Source: Erythroxylum novogranatense (Eukaryota > Streptophyta > Magnoliopsida > Malpighiales > Erythroxylaceae). Taken from it: a DNA stretch of 64,000 nt. Made by a program: the position numbers and the translations under genes. Below, piece by piece: positions 21,954 to 32,295 of the stretch. The notes under the pieces are model-generated. The model ran no database searches. It was not told where the DNA came from and saw only the letters and a list, made by a program, of their open reading frames with translations. How positions within the stretch are numbered: the stretch's first letter is position 1; each line of letters starts with the position of its first letter. The DNA lies in contig CM057233.1 of assembly GCA_029891385.1 (NCBI GenBank), positions 10,853,460 to 10,917,459 of the forward strand, written 5' to 3'.

Positions 21954-23291
21954 TACGTTTTGTTTTGGACCGACCCAAACCATTTTGATATGCAATGTGT
22001 TTTGATTTGTTTAAGATGTGATGCATTTCTATGTGATGCATTCATGTTATTGAAATTGTGCACAATTTGTGAAAGATTTAAGAAATTGGAGGAATGATTT
22101 GTGGAAAAGTTTTTAACCAAGAAATTTATGAAATTGTTTATGAAGGATTTGGAAAGTAAAAAGTTTGAGAAATAAGAAAATTTGTCAGTTTTTAGACAGT
22201 GAAATTTTAAGATGGCAAAAGTTTTGAAAAAATATTTTTGTTTATTTTTTTTTTATAAATATGTTATCCATTGAGCCGTCGAGCTCACCCCCTTTCATCC
22301 CCATCTCCAGGTAATCAAGAAGGAGAGCGGATGGAAGAAAGTTAGTTTGTCCGTTATATTTGTAATAGTATTTTTGTTGTAATAGGATTTTTGTAAAAAT
22401 AAGAGTTTAGATATATGTTGTGTATCTTGGAGAAATATGTATTCTTATGTATTTTGGTTTTTGCAATAGATGTAATGTCGTGGCTTGAGAATGCCACTTT
22501 GGTTTCATGGTATATATGAATTATGAATTAATGTATGGAGTTGGGTTTGTGTATGATTTTGGGATACGAGTTATGATTGTTTATGAATATGAGTGGTTTA
22601 GATTGAATTATGAATTTATATTTTGATTTGAGATGTATATAAATGAGATTGATTCTTATGAATGTAAATATTTGTGTTTGGGTTATGCATTGAGATTTAT
22701 TGAAGTGCTATGAGTATGACTGTGAGTTGATTGTATATGGGATTCCGGACATGAGGTCCGACGAATTTTGTTGGTGGATGGGATTTAGAAGTGTATTTGA
22801 ACTATTTGCAGATTTTTGGGATGTTCAAAATACAGCCGTTATGCTGCCCGATTTTCGATAACAATCGGTTTATGGCAAGTTAGAATAAGTATAAGATTAA
22901 GAGTTTTAAATATGCGATTAAGATATGCATGATTAAGAGTGATTTGAGCTTATGGAGAAGGATAGTGAGATTAGAATGGTTGAATTTTTCAAATGGGAAA
23001 TTAAATTGTCTTAATTTGGATAAAATTGATAAAGATGAAAGGAATAAGAATGAAAAAAAATTTTATACCAGTTTCGGATTAGTTTGGACCAAGTTATTCT
23101 TAGGGCATCCAACGCGATGTTGTTTTGGAAAGTTTTTCTTCACGGATGTCGGAGTCTTGCCTCTCAGTTTGTTTCAGTTCGTTTGGAATTCGATTTGAAT
23201 TACTATGTTCCTTTCTTTCGATTTTGCTTTTGTTTCATATTCGTTTTCCGTTTCTTCGCTTGGGATCCGATTTTCGGATCGGGTCCCAACA

Positions 23292-23580
23292 ATCCTTCTT
23301 AACCATGCAATGTGATGATTCAAAGACTACATTAAAATTCATATCACATAGTTGAGAAACACTTAACAAGTTATGTTTCAACCCATCAACAAGCAAAACA
23401 TTGTCAATGGTAGGCAAAGGTTCCTTACCCACTTTACCAATACCAATGACTTTACCTTTGTTGTTGTATCCAAAAGTGACATAACCTTGATTCTTTGGTT
23501 TAATTTCCGCAAATAGGTTCTTGTTTCCACTCATGTGCCTTGAACATCCGCTATCAATGTACCAAGTGCCTTATAGTTTT
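23292..23580 (-). pseudogene. Element C protease and pre-integrase region
   Basis: The minus strand reads an intact copia protease active site, WYIDSGCSRHMSGN (about 23560-23520), followed by VLLVDGLKHNLLSVSQLCD. One in-frame TAA lies just before the active-site block (about 23572). The block runs into the D insertion at 23296 and continues as integrase at 17702. In live elements this enzyme cuts the gag-pol polyprotein. Confidence 0.88.
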
Positions 23581-25284
23581 TCATCCCTTGCTTGTACTTG
23601 CAATAGAAGCATCCTTTCTTCTTATAGGTACCCAAGCCATTTTGGGTCTATTTTGGTTAGCCATATAAACCACATTAGAAGGTGGTGTGCCTTTTAACAC
23701 CCAAATTTTTTTAACCTTAACACATCTCATAATACTTTTACATACAAGTTCTATATGACCATCTTTCAAGCATCTAGCACATTGAGCAACTTTTCCATCC
23801 TTAGTAAATTTTGAAATCAAGGAACAATCTTTGTTAAAGGGATCATATCATAATCCATGTTTAGAAATTGAATATTTTTGCAAAGATAACAATTTTTCAA
23901 ACTTTTCGTTTCCATTCCTAAATTTTCCAACCACATAAGAAAATTCCTTTCTAAGTCTATCAAGCTCACAAATAAGATTTTCCTTTTCAACAAGGCATGC
24001 AGAATGATCTTCCTTAGGAAAATCTAAATCATCAATAGTCTCATGTAAAGCACTATTTTCAGCAACTAACTCCCTTATTTTCTTTCTCAATTTTTTGTTG
24101 ATCTCAATAGCTTCTTCAAAATCAGTTTGTAAAGCATCAAAGGAATCTTTAAGATCTTGGTCAAAGATAGTTACCTTATTCTCATCATCACTTGATGAGC
24201 TATTTTCCATAAGTGCCAAGTTGTTTTCATCATTACTTTGGTATGCTTCCTCATCATCACTCCAAGTGGCTACTAGAATTGCTTTCTTTTTCCCTTTGTC
24301 ATATTTGTCACTTTTCTGGAAATTTGAAGTGAAAGATGAGCTTTTGCATTCTCTAGCATGATGTCCCCTTTTTCCACATTTCTAGCACTCTTCATTACTC
24401 TTCTTTTCATCATACCCCTTTGATCTTCTTTCCATGACAAACTTCTTTCTTTCCCTATTTCTACTACCATTTAATTCTTTCCTCCTATTTTTGAGTAGTC
24501 CTTTGAACTTTCTCAAATTTCTGGCATACATTGCTATTTCTTCATCTTCCTCTTCTTCATCTATTTCTTCATCACTTTCATCAAGAGAAGATGCATTAGC
24601 TTTTAAAGCAATTGACTTTTATGACTTACCTCTACCTCCTCTTGATTTGAGAATGATCTCATAGTTGATGAGTGATCCCACCAAGGCGTTGAATTCCAAA
24701 TGATTGAGATCCTTGGATTCCATTATACCGGTGACTTGTAAGTCCCATTCCTTCGGTAATGAGCGAAGAATCTTCTTCACCTTCTCGCTATCCGTCATAT
24801 GCTTTCTAAGGTTGCCTAATCCATTTATGATTTTTGTAAAACGATCAAGCATAGTGGAAATAGACTCACCTTCCTTCATGGCAAACATTTCATAGTCATG
24901 GAGAAGCATGTTGATCTTTGTTTCCCGAACTTGATTAGTTCCTTCATGGGTGATGCGAAGTCTTTCCCATATTTCTTTAGCGCTGGTACAAGAGTTAACT
25001 CGGTTTCTTTCCTCAACCGTGAGAGCACAATATATTAGTTTCATAGCCTTCGCGTTGATGTAAGCTTGCTTCCAATCATTGTCGTCGTACTCCATCTCCG
25101 TTTTTAACTCACCATTTTCTTTCAAAGGAGCTTGTTGACCGAAAATGATAATCTTTTAGTATTCTACTCCCTCGCTTATAATGTGATACTTCATAGGATT
25201 TTTTCAAGAAGAGTAGTTAGAACCATTAAACAAAGGAAGACGATTATTAGTGTTACCTTCTTCCGCTAGATTGTTGTGTGCCAT
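23581..25284 (-). pseudogene. Element C gag, several stops
   Basis: The start ATG is at 25284 (minus strand MAHNNLAEEG). The block 25125-24619 is the UBN2-type gag core (TSAKEIWERLRITHEGTNQVRE; MLDRFTKIINGLGNL). A canonical zinc knuckle near 24390-24350 has a TAG stop at its second position (C-stop-KCGKRGHHAREC). A second CCHC (CARCLKDGHIELVC) lies at about 23780-23740. Between them, 24219-23848 looks like a helical, probably coiled-coil segment rich in E, K, L and N. Two further stops lie near the N-terminus (about 25207 and 25155). Confidence 0.88.
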
Positions 25285-25297
25285 CCCTGGATACTTC

Positions 25298-25312
25298 TGC
25301 TCTAATACCAAT
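25298..25312 (-). promoter_or_regulatory. Primer-binding site of element C
   Basis: On the minus strand it reads TGGTATTAGAGCA, two bases after the 5' LTR, which ends at 25313. It is complementary to the 3' end of initiator Met-tRNA with the common TTAGAGC variant. Confidence 0.85.
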
Positions 25313-26589
25313 TGTAAGCGATCTAAAAGGGAGGGGTTGAATAGATCTTTAAAATTCTTTTTAAAATTCTACAACAAAATCAGAAGTTAATTCACACACA
25401 AACAACTTAAACAAATTTAAATGTAAAAAGTAGGGAAGAAGATCAAACACTGTTTTTATAGAGGTTCGGTGCTAAGACCTACGTCCTCTACCTAAGCTCC
25501 CACTTAGGATTTGGCAAATCACTTTACTGCACACTTTTTAGTTTAGTGTGAACTCTTACAACACCACTTGATTTCCGGCTCAAGCTATCTTTACAACCGA
25601 TTTGTTTTCCGGCACAAATCCTACCAACACCACTTGATTTCCGGCTCAAGCTATCTTTACAACCGATTTGTTTTCCGGCACAAATCCTACCAACACCACT
25701 TGATTTCCAGCTCAAGCTACCTTTACACTTGATTTGTCTTCCGGTACAAATCCTACCTCATAAGTGATCTCCTCTAATCACTCAACTCACAATAATCACA
25801 ATGATAGAAAATAGAAATGCTAACTCTCAATAAAGATGAATGGAATTAAGACTAAGCTAAGAGTAGTATAAGAACAAATTCTTGGAACTATATTAGTATA
25901 CTTTGATTTTTGCATTCCTTCCATTTCCCTTGATGTTTCTCTATTTATTTGCAAGCTAAAGGATGATTATAGACGTTGGGGATGTCCACTAGCTGTTGTT
26001 GATTGATCATAGACCTTGCTAAATTATTTCCTTTCCATTTATGAATGATTGACTTCGTCAGAATCAGTTTGTTGTGCTCGTAAGTCGACTTGTCGTGGTG
26101 TGTAAGTCGACTTGTAACAACAATTTTTGTAAAACTTTATCTCTACTCTTCTATAAGTCGACTTATGCAGTGTAAGTCGACTTGTAACCTTCGATAAGTC
26201 GACTTATAGTCTATTAGTCGACTTGTGATGTTTTCAACCTGACAGATCTTGATGTATAAGTAGACTTATGATGTACTAGTCGACTTATGTTGCCTTCAAC
26301 GGTTATATCCAATCAAATCTTCTACAATCTTCATTATTAATTTCTCTAGCATGATGAAGATTATTTCCTTCTTGATTTCATCATGATTTATGTCTTGCCC
26401 ATTCAAGATTGATGAAGATTATTTCCTTCTTGATTTCACCATGATTTATGTCTTGCCCATTCAAGATTGATGTAGTCTTGATTTATTTGAATCTAAATCA
26501 CCTGAAATAATTTCTTAACCAATTCTATACATTTTATTATTATCAAAACATAAGTGGGATTTAATTTGTCAACCACCATTGGTCCAACA
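25313..26589 (-). repeat. 5' LTR of element C
   Basis: 1277 bp and near identical to 13041-14359. It lacks about 40 bp within the palindrome array, which here spans 26092-26287. The 66-bp repeat block is at 25560-25735. The high similarity of the two LTRs suggests that C is a fairly recent insertion compared with element A. Confidence 0.93.
26092..26287. repeat. Array of AAGTCGACTT palindromes in the element C 5' LTR
   Basis: This is the counterpart of 13811-14055, with fewer boxes because one repeat segment is missing. The boxes at 26092, 26104 and those through 26278 keep the AAGTCGACTT core, with occasional variants such as AAGTAGACTT. Confidence 0.88.
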
Positions 26590-26594
26590 AACCT

Positions 26595-29082
26595 CAGTCA
26601 ATCACATGGATGCACATTCACATTTAGATCACATTCATCATCGGACCTCAGTCTGACATTTAGCAGAAATGCTGAGCACGCTTTTGCATTCATATACACA
26701 TTCACAATTTGGAACACTTAAATAACTCATTCTAACCACACTCTCAAACAAAAAATTAATTGAGTGAGAACATCTAGGTTACTCACAGGTTTCTCCCGAA
26801 GCTAATGCCTAGAAGATCTGGCAACATCTGGAAGTTGACGTTCTAGTTGCTCCTCTATAAAAAATAGAATACATGACATCACAATTTGCACCATTAAGAG
26901 TGTTCAATAATGTACATGTATGAGATGAATTATGTACAATGCATGTTCATGATAAATCTCGGGTATCGCTCCTTGATTCTTCTTAACACTATCCCCATTC
27001 CAAAATTCATTTAAGTATAACTAACACTTAAGTTTATGCCTCATTAGAACCATTGAAAATACAGTTCATTACTCATTGACTTACCTTCAGACTTTCTGAA
27101 ACACCCCTTTTAGGTTTACTATTCACATTCAATAAGAAGGCAAAACTTGTGAAATTTGAGCCCACTCTCTTCCAAAAAAGTGTTTCTCTATCTTTTATCT
27201 TTCCATTGACACCAAAATCACTCAATTTGGTTCAGTAATTTGGAAGATATGACTCAAACATTTTCGGACTATTCCTCTCCAAAATAGTGTACTATACCCA
27301 ACTTCCATCCAGACATTGAACACCTTAGAGACTGGATTGAGATTAAGCTTATTCATATTCTTTGTATCCCTATTACTCTAGGTTACTAAAAATCAAGAAT
27401 TACCTCAATTGGAATCCTACAGACCAAGATATCATGAAAATACTGAAATATGTTTAGTAAAATATCCATTTCATGCTCCTTCCACTGATACCCTTACTTT
27501 GATTCAATCAATCATTTTTAATTTAATACCAAAAACCATAAAAAATTTTTGGAGAGATAAATAAATATATTAGGAATCCAATGCTTCAAAAAGCAGGTCA
27601 TTTGGAGGTCTAGAGAAGAAGTTATGACCAAACGAGTCCAGTTTGTTTTTGTTTTTGTCTTAGTTCTATCGTCTCATTTCTATCGTCTGCTTTTCTTTTG
27701 TCTCATTTCTATCATCTTCTTTTCTTCCGTCTCATTTCTATCGTCTGCTTTTCTTTCATCTCATTTCTATTCTCTGCTTTTCTTTGTTTGAATTTGGCCC
27801 AGAACGTCTCCACTTATAAGGATCATAACTTTTGACTCCGATGTCCAAAATTTTCATGCTATATACTGTTGGAATCTAAAAGAAATATTTACGAATTTAC
27901 AGAAGGCAACTTTGCCAAAATCTATCTAGATCATGTCCATATTTTCTCCTAAAATCAGAACACGAATTTTACAATCAGCTTCAACGCCCTGCATCCTATT
28001 CTCAACTTCATGACAACTTTTGAGACTCTTAGAGACAGAATTGAAATTTGATGTCTTCATACAAAATATAGCCATGTGTCTCTAGTTTAATTCAAATTAA
28101 GAATCATTTCGTTTAAACAACTAGAGAAAACGTTATATATAAAAGACTGAAGTGTATTTAATGACCATTTTCTATATTTTATATCACCAAAACACCAATT
28201 TTTTTTTCAAAAACTAATTTAACACTATAGCTGAATTTATTTCTTCCCAACTACCGAGTATTTATGAACAACCATGTAAATGTCATTTTTCATGCAGATG
28301 ACAGTAATCTATCAACTTTATTTCACAAATCCCCAACTCTAAGGGATTTCTTCACCACTTACCTACTGAAAACTCCAAAATCTTCAAGCCCTAAACTCCA
28401 CACGTTTTACGTACTTCACTGAGTACAATGACCAGCTTCTAGTTTTTCTCAGGGTGGAGGACACAAATGACAAAGTAGGTTTGGTGAAGGAAAGGAAAAA
28501 TACAGAAGTCTCTTAGAAGGTATTTGATGAAAAACTCTGGGTTTCAAAAGGAAGATTGGAAAAGATGTTAGTAAGGAAGGGACTTAGACAAGACTTAACC
28601 TGTCAACTCTCAAAGAATAGTAACCTACTTCTAGAAAGAATACAAAAGACTAATTGACACTTGTCACTTACCTAATACCCAAGTTCTAACTTAGTTTTTT
28701 TTAAACTAACTCCCTTGATTGACATCTTTACAATCCAACTATCTCCGAGTTTCTTTTAATTTCTTGTTCCCTATTATATATATATATATATATCTTTCTC
28801 AATACTCCATAAATTCACCAACATATACAAATACAAAATTTCCACCAATCACTAATTTTTCTAATGTAAAAACGTCCATAACTCTAAAAATTCATATATT
28901 CATCCATTTATACCCGGAATTATTCATGAATGCATGTACAATTATTTTCATGAGCAAATTCATTCACTATTCATGTACAAATGCATGGCATTTATATGCA
29001 TGAACATGGAAATGCATCTCTAACTCTCATTAATCACTCACATTTACTATTCTAACCCTCCCATAAGTAATGGGATGTTACA
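26595..29082 (-). repeat. 5' LTR of element B, outer part
   Basis: It continues the B LTR after the C insertion (26590-26594 is the AACCT copy) and is colinear with about 5075-7522 of the 3' LTR. It includes the CGTCTCATTTCTAT array at 27660-27790. It ends GGGATGTTACA, followed by AGAGC at 29083-29087. Confidence 0.92.
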
Positions 29083-29560
29083 AGAGCAATTGAGCTTTGC
29101 CTCTTACTTTACCATGAAATTAGGTTGTGGCCAAGGAAGTGACATCCTCCACTCGTACTTTTTCTATCAATCTTATCTCCAACATAATCTGCATTATAGT
29201 AGCCAATTAACCTGAAATCTTTACCTTTCTTATATATTAAACAAAGATCAGTAGTACCTAATAGATATCTCAAAATTCTATTAACAACAATGTAATGAGA
29301 CTCTCTAGGATCTGTTTGAAATCTTGCACACAAGCAAACACTAAATAGAATGTCAAGTCTGTTTACTGTAAGGTAAAGTTAGGAACCAATAATCCCTCTA
29401 TACAGGGTTTGATCAACCTTCTTCCCAGTTTCGTCCTTGGACAAAAGGTTTGAAGGATACATCAGAGTTGACATTGGTTTTACTTTTTTCATATCATATT
29501 TAGTTAACAATTCCTTAATATACTTTTTTTTATGAATAAAAATCTTTTCTTCGGTTTGTT
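29083..29560 (-). pseudogene. Element A RT C-terminus and RNase H N-terminal half
   Basis: Minus-strand block 29333-29109 reads MCARFQTDPRESHYIVVNRI and then RKSTSGGCHFLGHNLISW, the start of copia RNase H. The RT connection with IYKKGKDFRLIGYY-type sequence lies within it. From 29334 to 29560 the frame is interrupted but the homologous blocks of element E (YKMEKIKLMSTPM, GSLLYLTASRPD) are recognisable in degraded form. Confidence 0.85.
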
Positions 29561-29564
29561 TAAC

Positions 29565-30131
29565 TTACAACCTAAGAAAGAATTTTAACTCACCCATCAT
29601 GCTCATATCAAACTCATTTTTCGTCAAATTTTCAAAACTAGTACATAACATTTTAGAGGTTGCATCAAAGATAATATCATCAACATAAATTTGAACTATG
29701 ATAAAATCATTCTTTATGCACTTTCTAAATAAAGTCTTATATACCTGACCTCTGCTGAACTTCTCATTTTCAAATTCACCACCATGATCACTTTTAATAC
29801 TAGCTATAGACATTTCTTTTTCATTATGTAACTTTTTGGACAACACTTTAAAACACTTAAAAAACTCATCTTTATGTGATAAAAACAATATCCAACAAAA
29901 TCTAGTGAAATCATCAACAATAACAAGATCATACTTCTTTCTGCCAAGACTTAATGTCCTAGTTGGACCAAATAAATCCGTATGTAACAACTCTAGAGGT
30001 CTAGAAGAAGTTACAACATTTTTAGAAGAAAACTTTGTTTTAACCTGTTTTTCTTTTTGACAACTTTCATAAGAAAAATACTTGTTAAATATTATTTTTA
30101 GTAAACCTCTTACCAAATCATGTTTAATCAA
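29565..30131 (-). pseudogene. Element A integrase joined to RT by internal deletion
   Basis: One open block of 188 codons starts in the integrase zinc-binding/core region (CQKEKQVKT; LLHTDLFGPTRTLSLG; IVDDFTRFCWILF; SDHGGEFENEKF). It then passes without a stop into RT (RGQVYKTLFRKC; catalytic IYVDDIIFDAT; MMGELKFFL). The junction is near 29753-29755. In the related element E these two segments are separated by well over 1 kb containing the end of integrase and the start of RT. The frame is kept, so the fusion is open, but it lacks the integrase catalytic glutamate region and the N-terminal RT motifs. Confidence 0.88.
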
Positions 30132-30692
30132 CTTGGAAATATGTTTAAGACTAATATGACCTAGCTTTTTATGTCAAATCAGTTTTTCTTGATCAGTTGA
30201 TATAAAACAAGATATATTTTGATTTTGAAAATCTTCTAAATTGATTTTGTAAAGATTGTTTTGTCTTTTGGCAGAAAAGAATATGGACCATCCTTGTTTT
30301 TGACTTCACAAGAATTTTGATTAAAAGACACTTTAAAACCAGAATCACATAATTGACTGACACTAATCAAATTATGTTTTAAACCATCAACTAGTAGCAC
30401 ATTATCAATGCATGCAAAGGAATTTTTATCGATTTTACTGATTCCAATTATCTTGCCCTGCTGGTTGTCTCCAAAAGTTATCGATCCTCCCTTCTTATAC
30501 TAAAGATCTAGGAACATAGACCTTCTTTCCATCATGTGTCGCGAGCATCAACTGTCCAAATACCAATGGTGCTAGCTGCTTCTTCCAAGGAAGGATATCT
30601 ACAGGTGATATTATTTGTCTCTTAGATACCCAAATTTTCTTGGGTCCTTTAGGGTTAGTTCTAACATAATTCATAGTATGATAATGATGCAA
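30132..30692 (-). pseudogene. Element A protease and pre-integrase region
   Basis: The minus strand reads PKGPKKIWVSK (about 30660-30620), then the protease active-site block WYLDS-stop-CSRHM. The glycine codon of the catalytic DSG is TGA (plus-strand TCA at 30548-30550). Downstream, the LKHNLISVSQL-type block at about 30390-30350 is recognisable. A stop within the active site means no functional protease. Confidence 0.82.
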
Positions 30693-30704
30693 CTGATGAC
30701 ATTT

Positions 30705-32238
30705 CTAATGATGATGAGGTTGATGAAATTTCTTCTTAAAGGGAGTAGAATTCTTTTTATGCTGAGTATAATTTTTAGCAAACCCTAATCCAGTTTTATC
30801 ATTAGGGTGTCTGTATTTTCCTAGCATATCATTCATTTTTCTAGTACTCTCTGTAAATGTTGATAGATCAGCTGAAAGATTGTTTATTCTTTGTTTCAAC
30901 TGATTGATCTCTTCAGATCTATCTACAACTACCTTTTTCTTCATCTCGTCTACTTGTTTCTTTAAGCAGACATTCTCCTTTTCTAACACTTGTGTGTTTT
31001 TCAAGTTTTCTATGTACTTTTTCTTAAGCAATTTATACTGGTTTAGAATTGAATAAGAATCTTGTAATAACTTTGAGTATGCATCTTGTAATTCATTAAG
31101 TTTTGAGGTTACCTCCTCATCACTTTCTCCTTCGACTACTAGGAAAATATTTGCTTGCACCGATGCCTCTGAGTCAATATCTGATTCAAATGAATCTAGA
31201 TCTTCCCAGGTTTCCATCATGCTTTTCTTGCCTTCTTTACTCTTCTTTGGCTTTCTTTTTAACAATGGGCATTCAGACTTGTAATGTCCCGGTTTATTGC
31301 ATTCATAGCATATGATGGATGTTTTTTTATTCTTCCCTTCATCTTTGCTATTCTTCTTGAGGTAGGAATTTTTGTTTCCTTTAGCCTTTTTCTTCCACAT
31401 GCATCTGATCTTCCTCGAGATAAAGGATAGTTCATCATCTTCTTCGCTTAAAACATGATCTGATTCACTAGAATTGTCATCCTTGACTTCCTCAATCTTC
31501 AACGCTTTCGATGATGAGCTCCTCTTCTTTTGATTCTTATGATTCTTCTTTCCGACCTTCAATGCTATGGATTTGTCCCGTCTGGGCTTATCTTCTGCAT
31601 CGAGTTCAACTTTATGTATCTTTAGAGATCCAAGCAATTCATCAAGCTTCAATACGCTCAAATCCTTGGCTTCTTGTATAGTTGTGACTTTTGGTCTCCA
31701 TCTCTTTGATAAACTTCTTAGGATCTTTCTAACATGATCTTGATTGTCATAAGTTCTACCGAGAGCTTTAAGTCCATTGATGATAGTTTGAAATCTTCCA
31801 AACATCTTATCGATAGACTCTTCATCCTTCATCTTGAGCAGCTCATACTGGTGTGTAAGAATGCTTATCTTGGATTCCTTTACTTGATTTGTGCCTTCAT
31901 GTGCGAGGGATAGTGTATCCCACATCTCCTTCGCAATGTTGCATCCGTGAACTTTATCGTACTCACTTCTGCTTAGGGCACAACTTAGAAAGAACTTGGC
32001 CTTCGAATTTAGCTGGAATCTCGTTTTTGTTCTGCAGACCATCTGATTCGTGGAACAACATTTCCTTCTTCATCTATCAGTGTATACGGTTCATTTTTTA
32101 TTATCTCCCAAGGTCGATATGAGTAGATTCAATGAAGAGCCACATCCTGTCTTTCCAGTAATGGTACTCTTCTCCATTGAGCGCAGGAGGTCTAGCGACG
32201 GAGACACCTTTAGCTATATCTATGTGTGACTCTTCCAT
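30705..32238 (-). pseudogene. Element A gag
   Basis: The start ATG is at 32238 (minus strand MEESHIDIAKGV). Near 32110 one base of a conserved Trp codon is missing: the frame reads DLGR-stop, where relatives have DLWE. A second shift near 32045 restores the main frame. From 32042 to 30705, 445 codons are open: the UBN2-type core (MWDTLSLAHEGTNQVKESKI; MFGRFQTIINGLKALGR), a lysine-rich segment, an intact CCHC zinc knuckle (CYECNKPGHYKSEC, about 31310-31270), and a long coiled-coil-like C-terminal part (YSKLLQDSYSILNQYKLLKK; EEINQLKQRINNL). Long gag proteins with a coiled coil are typical of Sireviruses. Confidence 0.9.
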
Positions 32239-32275
32239 GGATCTTTATCCACACTTTGTTATGGCGGTTCTTGGA

Positions 32276-32295
32276 CACCGAGCTCTGATACTAAT
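32276..32295 (-). promoter_or_regulatory. Primer-binding site of element A
   Basis: On the minus strand it reads TAGTATCAGAGCTCGG, two bases after the LTR end. It is complementary to initiator Met-tRNA apart from the first bases (TGGTATC is the consensus). Confidence 0.75.

Larger units (their letters stand above)
17708..23291 (+). mobile_element. Element D: solo LTR (5.6 kb) of a giant-LTR family
   Basis: It begins TGTTGGACCCCGATCC and ends GGGTCCCAACA, flanked by a perfect ATCCT duplication. No primer-binding site, second LTR or pol sequence was seen, so it is read as a solo LTR left by recombination. Orientation is plus, by colinearity with element G. Shared landmarks with G are GACCCCTTTAGAG near 18362, TTCGTCCGACATCCG near 18571, AAAATCCGAAA plus a GGTAAG at 19434, CCTTCTCCCGGCTGCCCG near 21815, CTCACCCCCTTTCAT plus CCAG at 22310, and TCCAACGCGATG near 23107. 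It is longer than the G LTRs partly because a degenerate module is reiterated at 20280-21410. Confidence 0.88.
13041..26589 (-). mobile_element. Element C: Ty1/copia Sirevirus, hosting solo LTR D
   Basis: Both ends are fixed by the AACCT duplication (13036-13040 and 26590-26594) and by LTR ends TGTAAGCG...CCAACA on the plus strand. The minus-strand order is 5' LTR (25313-26589), primer site, gag with zinc knuckles, protease, integrase, RT, RNase H, reiterated polypurine tracts, 3' LTR (13041-14359). Pol order IN-RT-RNaseH is copia-type. Several polypurine tract copies upstream of the 3' LTR and a symmetric repeated motif in the LTR are known Sirevirus traits. D interrupts it between protease and integrase. 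Net length without D is about 8 kb. Confidence 0.93.
4116..29082 (-). mobile_element. Element B: Ty3/gypsy chromovirus (Tekay/Del type), hosting nested element C
   Basis: Both ends are defined by an exact AGAGC duplication. The order on the minus strand is 5' LTR (12208-29082, interrupted), Met-tRNA primer site, gag, protease, RT, RNase H, integrase with a GPY/F region, chromodomain, polypurine tract, 3' LTR (4116-7522). Pol order RT-RNaseH-IN plus a C-terminal chromodomain identifies a chromovirus, and LTRs of over 3 kb fit the Tekay/Del clade. Without C, the 5' LTR is about 3321 bp and the 3' LTR 3407 bp. Multiple in-frame stops in every domain make it non-autonomous. It inserted into the RNase H gene of element A. 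Confidence 0.93.

Noticed and set aside
21585..22120. Several overlapping 60-90 codon frames on both strands
   Set aside because: All lie in the solo LTR D around the CTTCTCCCGGCTGCCCG and hairpin blocks; openness on both strands reflects locally higher GC.
17708..23291. D as a complete element with two LTRs
   Set aside because: No primer-binding site, polypurine tract or second TGTTGGACCC start was found inside; landmarks occur once and in the same order as in a single G LTR.
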